From NCBI GenBank assembly GCA_013205605.1, contig JABMMK010000125.1:1-6618 (forward strand): a DNA stretch of 6,618 bases, in the 5' to 3' direction. The notes under the pieces were generated by a model. That model had not been told where the DNA came from, did no database searches, and saw nothing but the letters and a program-made list of their open reading frames with translations. This document shows, piece by piece, positions 1-5,088 of this stretch (the first letter of the stretch is position 1; every line of letters starts with the position of its first letter). This stretch comes from Cytophagales bacterium. Its GTDB lineage: Bacteria > Bacteroidota > Bacteroidia > Cytophagales > Spirosomataceae. Made by a program: the position numbers and the translations under genes.

Positions 1-209
1 GATTCGTAAGGTAAATATTCAAAGAGCGGATAGGATGCCACGGAAACTTCGTGATAGAAAATGTTTTCGCTAAAAAAATCCAAGCGAGGTGGTTGGGTAT
101 AGGTAATAAAATGTACTTCGTGACCTACCGAGGCTAATGCCTTTCCTAATTCTGTGGCCACAACACCACTACCCCCGTAAGTAGGATAACAAATAATCCC
201 TATTTTCAT
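1..209 (-). CDS. bshA: N-acetyl-alpha-D-glucosaminyl L-malate synthase BshA (N-terminal part, cut by window edge)
   Basis: This is the first 69 codons of a GT4-family glycosyltransferase, read leftward and cut by the left edge. The protein begins MKIGIICYPTYGGSGVVATE and continues through a G-H-E-V-H-F-I-T segment (residues 29-36) and a Q-P-P-R-L segment (39-43). This opening is typical of BshA. The glycine-rich GGSG loop at residues 12-15 is the usual nucleotide-sugar contact at the N-terminus of the family. BshA joins N-acetylglucosamine from UDP-GlcNAc to L-malate, the first step of bacillithiol synthesis in the cytoplasm. The ATG at 209 is chosen because the conserved region starts directly after it. 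A GAGG lies 3 nt upstream of it, and a TAAATTTG -7-like element sits almost against the start. The gene is divergent from purN. Other GT4 enzymes share the fold, but the match to BshA is close. The C-terminal catalytic half is not visible. Confidence 0.88.
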   Translation of the reverse strand, partial: MKIGIICYPTYGGSGVVATELGKALASVGHEVHFITYTQPPRLDFFSENIFYHEVSVASYPLFEYLPYE

Positions 210-213
210 GCCT

Positions 214-221
214 CAAATTTA
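214..221 (-). promoter_or_regulatory. Putative Bacteroidota -7 promoter element for bshA
   Basis: On the minus strand this reads TAAATTTG, a full match to the TAnnTTTG element that replaces the usual -10 box in Bacteroidota. It ends only 4 nt before the bshA ATG, so transcription would begin at or next to the start codon. No TTTG -33 partner lies at the expected 17-23 nt spacing; the nearest CAAA on the plus strand (253-256) is too far away. The element is short and the region is AT-rich, so a chance match is possible. Confidence 0.35.
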
Positions 222-274
222 TTAGAATATCAATTAAAACTGACATAAAACCCAAAAGGTTCCTGATTTAAGCC

Positions 275-282
275 TAAATTTG
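275..282 (+). promoter_or_regulatory. Putative Bacteroidota -7 promoter element for purN
   Basis: TAAATTTG matches TAnnTTTG exactly and lies 20 nt upstream of the TTG at 303. A transcript starting a few bases downstream would have a leader of about 15 nt. The final G of the element is also the first base of the GTG at 282, so if the promoter is real that GTG cannot be the start codon. No convincing -33 TTTG is present upstream. Confidence 0.4.
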
Positions 283-302
283 TGATAAATAATGGTATCC
301 CC

Positions 303-866
303 TTGGAAAATTTAGTCATTTTCGCCTCTGGTTCGGGTTCAAACGCCGAAAAAATTTTTGAATATTTCAAGGATTCCTCTGAAGTTTTAATCACGCATAT
401 CTTTTCGAACAATCCCGAAGCTGGTGTTATTTCACGGGCAGAAAGATTAGCTATTCCTTGCACCATTTTCACTAGAGCAGAATATAAAGATGGGACCTTG
501 TTGAAAAAAATTCAATCACTGAACACCGATTGGGTCATTTTAGCCGGCTTTTTATGGCTGATTCCAAGCGATTTTATTCAAGCCTATCCTCAAAGAATTG
601 TCAATTTACACCCAGCATTGCTGCCTAAATTTGGCGGTAAAGGAATGTATGGGCATTTCGTGCATGAGGCTGTCGTGGAAGCGGGAGAGAAAGAATCTGG
701 CATAACGATTCATTTCGTAAATGAACATTACGATGAGGGTGGCATTATTTTTCAAAGTTCCTTCGCCGTGGATCCAAGCGACACAGCAGAAGATGTTGCC
801 AAAAAAGGACAAGTTTTAGAGCACAGAGATTTCCCGAAAGTGATTGGAGATATTGTACTACGTTAA
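303..866 (+). CDS. purN: Phosphoribosylglycinamide formyltransferase (GAR transformylase, PurN)
   Basis: PurN transfers the formyl group of 10-formyl-tetrahydrofolate to GAR, giving FGAR and tetrahydrofolate, in cytoplasmic de novo purine synthesis. From the TTG at 303 the protein is 187 residues, a little short of the roughly 210 of E. coli PurN. It opens with the phosphate-binding VIFASGSGSN segment, has the N-L-H-P-A-L-L-P active-site motif (Asn101, His103), and has the catalytic Asp in Y-D-E-G-G-I-I (Asp144). So the Asn-His-Asp triad is intact. The frame also opens at a GTG at 282, which would add seven residues. I prefer TTG because family members begin directly before the VIFASGSGSN strand and because a TAAATTTG promoter element overlaps the GTG. 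No ATG is available upstream. The gene is divergent from bshA and convergent with the DUF4834 gene; their stop codons share TTAA. Function is secure; the start is not. Confidence 0.93.
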   Translation: MENLVIFASGSGSNAEKIFEYFKDSSEVLITHIFSNNPEAGVISRAERLAIPCTIFTRAEYKDGTLLKKIQSLNTDWVILAGFLWLIPSDFIQAYPQRIVNLHPALLPKFGGKGMYGHFVHEAVVEAGEKESGITIHFVNEHYDEGGIIFQSSFAVDPSDTAEDVAKKGQVLEHRDFPKVIGDIVLR

Positions 867-1123
867 TCTTTTACTTCTTCATAAGGCACATAATCTCCAT
901 CGTCGGCCTTCGGTTTTTTACCCGATTTCTTTCCTGTAGGCGGAACATAATCCACGTCAATCGACCCTTCCCTACGCGCTTGTGAAGCAGCTTGTTTGGA
1001 ACGAATATCTTGCTCCGACATCTTTCTATGCACCTGCGTGATGATAAATCCCTTAAACAGGAATCTCACCAAAGGCCAAATCACATAGTAAAACACCAAT
1101 CCAAAAGCGAGTACTTTTAACAT
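863..1123 (-). CDS. DUF4834 family small membrane protein
   Basis: This is an 86-residue protein of unknown function that fits the Bacteroidota-restricted DUF4834 family. It has one hydrophobic segment near the N-terminus (about residues 4-23, V-L-A-F-G-L-V-F-Y-Y-V-I-W-P-L), then a charged tail with Q/K/R-rich helix-like sequence (about 30-52), a basic stretch (G-K-K-S-G-K-K-P-K, 64-72) and an acidic end. The motif D-Y-V-P occurs twice, at 58-61 and 77-80; a Tyr-containing acidic C-terminus is usual for the family. The likely arrangement is an inner-membrane anchor with a cytoplasmic tail (inferred from the positive residues after the segment). It starts 6 nt after the carB stop, so it is probably co-transcribed with carB, although no functional link to carbamoyl phosphate is known. 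Family assignment is from recognition of the pattern, not a search. Confidence 0.75.
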   Translation of the reverse strand: MLKVLAFGLVFYYVIWPLVRFLFKGFIITQVHRKMSEQDIRSKQAASQARREGSIDVDYVPPTGKKSGKKPKADDGDYVPYEEVKD

Positions 1124-1129
1124 GATTAC

Positions 1130-3961
1130 TTAACGGCTTAAATATAAATTTCGTTCTCCATACACCTTGCGAAAGAAATCATCTTTCAAATCGTCAATGA
1201 AATAAATCGCCTCTCCTGTTGATTTCATTTCAGGCCCCAACTCCATATTGACATTGGGGAATTTCGAGAAAGAAAACACAGGAATCTTAATCGCATATCC
1301 CTTTTTAACCGGATTAAAATTGAAATCTTTCACCTTTTTATCGCCCAACATCACCTTCGTCGCATAATTGACATAAGGTTCTTGGTATGCCTTGCAAATA
1401 AATGGCACGGTCCTAGAGGCACGTGGGTTCGCTTCGATGATATAGACCACTTCGTCTTTAACGGCAAATTGAATATTCAATAAACCTTTAGTCTTCAGTG
1501 CCACCGCAATCTTACGGGTGTGATCTTCAATTTGCTTGATCACATGATCCGATAAATCAAAAGGAGGTAACACTGAATGAGAATCTCCTGAATGTATTCC
1601 TGCTGGCTCAATGTGCTCCATTAAACCGATGATGTACACATCCTCCCCATCACAAATGGCATCTGCCTCCGCCTCAATCGCATTTTCCAAGAAATGATCC
1701 AACAAGATTTTATTGCCCGGAATATCGCGTAAAATATCAACGACATGTTGCTCCAATTCCTGCTCATTAATCACAATTTTCATGGACTGACCACCCAAAA
1801 CATAGGATGGACGGACCAATAAAGGGTAGCCTAATTCGCGGCCAAGTGCGGCTGCATTATCCGCATCTTCACAAACACCAAACCTTGGATAAGGGATATT
1901 TAAATCTTTCAATAGACTGGAGAAAGCTCCACGGTCTTCTGCTAAATCCAAGGCCTCAAAGGAAGTACCTAAAATTTTAATGCCATATTTTGATAATTTC
2001 TCGGCTAATTTCAGGGCTGTTTGGCCCCCTAATTGCACAATCACACCCTCCGGTTTTTCATGCTGAATAATGTCATAGACATGCTCCCAAAATACGGGTT
2101 CAAAATACAATTTATCAGCTATATCAAAGTCCGTTGACACCGTCTCAGGATTTGAATTAATCATAATGGTCTCATAACCAGCTTCTTTGGCTGCTAATAC
2201 TCCATGCACACAAGAATAGTCAAATTCGATTCCTTGACCAATCCGGTTGGGCCCCGAACCCAAAACAACCACCTTTTTCTTCGTTGATACAACGGATTCA
2301 TTATCCAAAACATCCGCACCTTCCTGACCAAAAGTAGAATAATAATAAGGCGTCTTTGCTTCAAATTCAGCGGCACAGGTATCCACACATTTATAGATGC
2401 GCTTAATGCCTAAGCTATTTCGCTTATCATAAACCTCTGATTCTAAACAACGTAATGTGTGTGCAATTTGGCGATCCGCAAAACCTTTATGCTTCGCTTC
2501 TTCGAGTAAAATCTTGGGGATATTATGCACCGAGTACTTCTCTATTTCTTTCTCTAAACGAACCAAATCCTCGATTTGATTCAAAAACCACTTATCTATT
2601 TTAGTTAATTGCTGAATCGTCTTAAATGAAATGCCCATTTTGAAGGCATCATAAATATGGAACAAGCGATTCCAAGAAGGATTGGCTAATGAATGCATAA
2701 TCGCATCTTGATCCTTCAATTCTTTTCCATCCGCACCCATGCCATTTCGCTTAATCTCTAAGGATTGACATGCTTTCTGAAGTGCCTCCTGGAAATTACG
2801 TCCGATACCCATGGTTTCACCTACCGATTTCATTTGCAAACCAAGCGTACGATCAGCACCCTTGAACTTATCAAAATTCCATCTTGGCACTTTGACAATC
2901 ACATAATCCAAGGCCGGCTCAAAATACGCTGAGGTCGTTCCTGTAATCGCATTGGTCAACTCATCCAAATTATACCCAATGGCCATTTTAGCCGCAATTT
3001 TGGCAATCGGATAACCCGTAGCCTTAGAGGCCAAAGCAGACGATCTAGAAACTCTTGGGTTTACTTCGATCGCTATAATTTCATCTGTTTCTGGATTTAA
3101 AGAAAACTGAACATTACATCCACCCGCGAAAGTACCTATGGCATTCATCATCTTGATGGCCGTATCTCTCATTCGTTGGTAAGTTGTATCAGGCAAAGTC
3201 ATCGCTGGAGCCACCGTAATAGAATCTCCGGTATGAATTCCCATCGGATCAAAATTCTCAATCGAACAAATGATAATAACATTGCCGATGTGATCCCGAA
3301 GCAATTCTAATTCATATTCTTTCCAACCCATGATGGATTGTTCCACCAACACCTCATGGGTGGGGGAAGCGTGTAAACCTTTATTTAATGCCGCGTCAAA
3401 GTCCTTGGCTTCATGGACAAAACCACCCCCTGTACCTCCAAGGGTAAATGATGGACGAATCACTAACGGGAAGCCTGTTTCCTGAGCTATTTCTTTTCCT
3501 TCCAGAAATGAACGAGCCGTACGACCTTTACAAACCCCAACGCCAATCTCAATCATTTTCAATCGGAACTTCTCTCGATCCTCCGTCGTTTCAATCGCCG
3601 CTATATCTACGCCAATAATCCGAACACCATACTTTTCCCAAATACCTGCCGCATCACAATCGATCGCCAAATTTAATGCTGTTTGTCCTCCCATGGTAGG
3701 TAAAATCGCATCGATTTGATGACGCTCCAATATATGAATGATGGACGCCTTTTCTAATGGTTTCAAATATACGTGATCCGCATTCATCGGATCCGTCATA
3801 ATAGTCGCTGGATTAGAATTAATTAAAATGACCTCGATTCCCTCCTCGCGCAACGAACGCGCTGCTTGGGAACCTGCATAATCAAACTCACAGGCTTGAC
3901 CGATAACAATGGGACCGGAACCAATAATTAGAACTGATTTAATCGACGAATCTTTAGGCAC
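1130..3961 (-). CDS. carB: Carbamoyl-phosphate synthase large subunit, short form lacking the allosteric MGS domain
   Basis: CarB makes carbamoyl phosphate from bicarbonate, ammonia (supplied from glutamine by CarA) and two ATP, feeding pyrimidine and arginine synthesis. Both ATP-grasp halves are present: residues 1 to about 400 and 555 to 935, joined by an oligomerisation region. Each has the ATP-binding signature (F-P-L-V-I-R-P-S at 164-171, Y-P-L-L-V-R-P-S at 712-719) and the metal-binding E-x-N-P-R motif (299-303, 843-847). Arg129, Arg169, Glu215, His243, Gln285, Glu299 and Asn301 fall at the same positions as in E. coli CarB. The protein ends at 943, where E. coli CarB (1073 residues) enters its regulatory domain for UMP, IMP and ornithine. 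The start is GTG; no upstream ATG is in frame, the next in-frame Met is residue 56, and the M-P-K opening matches the family. carA is not in the window. The DUF4834 gene follows after 6 nt. Confidence 0.97.
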   Translation of the reverse strand: MPKDSSIKSVLIIGSGPIVIGQACEFDYAGSQAARSLREEGIEVILINSNPATIMTDPMNADHVYLKPLEKASIIHILERHQIDAILPTMGGQTALNLAIDCDAAGIWEKYGVRIIGVDIAAIETTEDREKFRLKMIEIGVGVCKGRTARSFLEGKEIAQETGFPLVIRPSFTLGGTGGGFVHEAKDFDAALNKGLHASPTHEVLVEQSIMGWKEYELELLRDHIGNVIIICSIENFDPMGIHTGDSITVAPAMTLPDTTYQRMRDTAIKMMNAIGTFAGGCNVQFSLNPETDEIIAIEVNPRVSRSSALASKATGYPIAKIAAKMAIGYNLDELTNAITGTTSAYFEPALDYVIVKVPRWNFDKFKGADRTLGLQMKSVGETMGIGRNFQEALQKACQSLEIKRNGMGADGKELKDQDAIMHSLANPSWNRLFHIYDAFKMGISFKTIQQLTKIDKWFLNQIEDLVRLEKEIEKYSVHNIPKILLEEAKHKGFADRQIAHTLRCLESEVYDKRNSLGIKRIYKCVDTCAAEFEAKTPYYYSTFGQEGADVLDNESVVSTKKKVVVLGSGPNRIGQGIEFDYSCVHGVLAAKEAGYETIMINSNPETVSTDFDIADKLYFEPVFWEHVYDIIQHEKPEGVIVQLGGQTALKLAEKLSKYGIKILGTSFEALDLAEDRGAFSSLLKDLNIPYPRFGVCEDADNAAALGRELGYPLLVRPSYVLGGQSMKIVINEQELEQHVVDILRDIPGNKILLDHFLENAIEAEADAICDGEDVYIIGLMEHIEPAGIHSGDSHSVLPPFDLSDHVIKQIEDHTRKIAVALKTKGLLNIQFAVKDEVVYIIEANPRASRTVPFICKAYQEPYVNYATKVMLGDKKVKDFNFNPVKKGYAIKIPVFSFSKFPNVNMELGPEMKSTGEAIYFIDDLKDDFFRKVYGERNLYLSR

Positions 3962-4017
3962 AGGATAGTGTAAATTTAAAGCGTTATAATTTCAAAAATG
4001 ATGGGCCTTTCAGTATG

Positions 4018-4055
4018 GCTCAAAAATTGTACAAAATTAGTGGTTTGAGCTCAAA
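4018..4055. promoter_or_regulatory. Candidate operator: three GCTCAAA half-sites including a 12-bp palindrome
   Basis: GCTCAAA occurs at 4018-4024 and 4049-4055 in direct orientation, and as its inverse TTTGAGC at 4044-4050. The last two overlap to form the perfect palindrome TTTGAGCTCAAA (4044-4055). The two direct copies are 31 bp apart, close to three helical turns, and both continue into a similar A/T stretch ending ATTG. The putative carB -7 element (4032-4039) sits between them. This is the pattern expected of a repressor operator over the carB promoter, but no regulator is identified and the half-site is short. Confidence 0.35.
4032..4039 (-). promoter_or_regulatory. Putative Bacteroidota -7 promoter element for carB
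   Basis: The minus strand reads TAATTTTG, a full match to TAnnTTTG. Transcription would start near 4028 and give carB a leader of about 67 nt. A TTTG lies upstream at 4055-4052, but the 12-nt gap is shorter than the usual 17-23, so the -33 box is not supported. Confidence 0.35.
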
Positions 4056-4057
4056 TT

Positions 4058-4093
4058 GGGAAGCATAATTGAAAATAAATTTATCAATTTCCC
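4058..4093. repeat. Imperfect AT-rich inverted repeat in the carB-folA intergenic region
   Basis: AATTGA (4067-4072) and TCAATT (4084-4089) are perfect inverse arms around an 11-nt AT-only loop. Outside them, GGGA (4058-4061) and TCCC (4090-4093) also pair if five bases on the left are bulged. It lies upstream of both putative promoters, so it is more likely a protein-binding or structural site than a terminator, and it may be chance in AT-rich DNA. Confidence 0.25.
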
Positions 4094-4143
4094 ATAAATC
4101 CATTTATATCCGCATAGGGCTAAATAGATCCCGAAAAATCTCT

Positions 4144-4151
4144 TATTTTTG
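4144..4151 (+). promoter_or_regulatory. Putative Bacteroidota -7 promoter element for folA-moaE
   Basis: TATTTTTG matches TAnnTTTG and ends 17 nt before the folA TTG start, nearly the same spacing as the element upstream of purN. The implied leader is about 12 nt. No TTTG -33 box is visible at the expected distance. Confidence 0.4.
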
Positions 4152-4168
4152 ATAAAAAATTAGAACAA

Positions 4169-4657
4169 TTGATAAAGATATTAGTCGCATTTGATGAAAA
4201 TAGAGTCATTGGCAAAAACAATGCATTGATCTGGCATTTACCTGCTGACCTTCAGCGATTTAAAGCGCTCACTACGGGACATGTCATCATCATGGGGCGA
4301 AAAACGTACGAGTCCATCGGCCGTCCCTTACCTAATCGGACTACGATCGCCATCACGCGTCAAACTGAATTCAATCCAGAGGGTATCATTACTGCAAATT
4401 CACTAGAAGAGGCTCTTTTAAAGGCTAAGTCGATCTCAAGGGAAGATATTTACATTGTGGGCGGCGCTGAAATATACCAAATGAGTCTTGCCGTCGCGGA
4501 TCAGATATTAGTTACCCAATTACATGATATTTTTGATGGGGATACTTATTTCCCGGAGATTCCTGCAGATACCTGGGAAGTGGTAGCCCGTGAAAGAGGT
4601 ATCACCGATGAAAAAAATACGTTCCAGTATAGTTTTTTGACCTATCAAAGAAAATAA
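4169..4657 (+). CDS. folA: Dihydrofolate reductase
   Basis: Type I DHFR, which reduces dihydrofolate to tetrahydrofolate with NADPH in the cytoplasm, supplying one-carbon carriers for purines (including the PurN step), thymidylate and methionine. The 162-residue length is close to the 159 of E. coli DHFR. The N-terminal strand I-L-V-A-F is followed by R-V-I-G (residues 12-15), the substrate-site W-H-L-P-A-D-L (22-28) with the acidic Asp27 aligned to E. coli Asp27, Phe31, the cofactor segment M-G-R-K-T-Y-E-S-I-G-R-P-L-P-N-R, and the NADPH-binding I-V-G-G-A-E-I-Y motif. The start is TTG. There is no in-frame ATG between it and the upstream stop at 4121, and the conserved N-terminus begins immediately, so TTG is well supported. 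It is divergent from carB and 2 nt ahead of moaE, so the two are almost certainly one transcript. It is not paired with thyA in this window, as it often is elsewhere. Confidence 0.96.
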   Translation: MIKILVAFDENRVIGKNNALIWHLPADLQRFKALTTGHVIIMGRKTYESIGRPLPNRTTIAITRQTEFNPEGIITANSLEEALLKAKSISREDIYIVGGAEIYQMSLAVADQILVTQLHDIFDGDTYFPEIPADTWEVVARERGITDEKNTFQYSFLTYQRK

Positions 4658-4659
4658 AC

Positions 4660-5079
4660 ATGGAACAGAAAATTGAGCTAATCGATTCCCCACTTTTAAT
4701 CGATCCCCAATTCAAATTTTTACAAGCTGATGAGGCCGGAGGAATTTGCTTGTTCATAGGAACCATCCGAAATAAAAATCAAGGAAAAGAAGTTAATGCG
4801 CTAACCATGGAGGCTTATTCGCCTATGGCCGTCAAACAAATAGAACGATTAGTTACTGCAGCAGGAGATCAATGGCCCATCATCAAAACCGTGGTTTGTC
4901 ATCGAACTGGACCATTGGAAATAGGCGATATTGCAGTGATCATCGGGGTGACTTGTGTGCATCGAGCAGAGGCTTTTGCGGCATGCCAATGGTTAATTGA
5001 CACCTTAAAAAAAGAAGTTCCTATCTGGAAAAATGAATTTTATGCGGATGGGTCCTCGTGGTTAGTCCCACATCCCTAA
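4660..5079 (+). CDS. moaE: Molybdopterin synthase catalytic subunit MoaE
   Basis: MoaE, with thiocarboxylated MoaD, inserts the dithiolene sulfurs into cyclic pyranopterin monophosphate to make molybdopterin, in the cytoplasm. The 139-residue protein has the family's G-G-I-C-L-F-I-G-T-I-R segment (27-37), E-A-Y-S-P-M-A (51-57), H-R-T-G (81-84), H-R-A-E-A-F (101-106) and L-K-K-E-V-P-I-W-K-N-E (116-126). Lys117 and Lys124 have the seven-residue spacing of E. coli Lys119 and Lys126, the catalytic lysines. The length is slightly below E. coli MoaE (150) and nothing essential is missing. The ATG follows the folA stop after 2 nt with only an A-rich stretch as ribosome-binding region. No moaD or other Moco gene is in the window, so its partner must be encoded elsewhere. 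It converges on the luxE-like gene with a 9-nt gap. Confidence 0.95.
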   Translation: MEQKIELIDSPLLIDPQFKFLQADEAGGICLFIGTIRNKNQGKEVNALTMEAYSPMAVKQIERLVTAAGDQWPIIKTVVCHRTGPLEIGDIAVIIGVTCVHRAEAFAACQWLIDTLKKEVPIWKNEFYADGSSWLVPHP

Positions 5080-5088
5080 TAGAATTAT

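Noticed and set aside
230..472. Open frame of 80 codons on the minus strand
   Set aside because: It lies opposite the start of purN, has no recognisable domain, and would cover the purN promoter region; purN on the plus strand is clearly the real gene.
606..812. Open frame of 68 codons on the minus strand inside purN
   Set aside because: Antisense shadow of the conserved PurN active-site region with no family signature of its own.
1100..1135. Frameshift separating CarB from a lost allosteric domain
   Set aside because: The sequence after the carB stop encodes a DUF4834-type membrane protein with its own ATG, with no trace of an MGS-like fold in any frame I read.
2194..2388. Open frame of 64 codons in a second frame within carB
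   Set aside because: Lies entirely within carB, whose conserved second ATP-grasp half explains the sequence.
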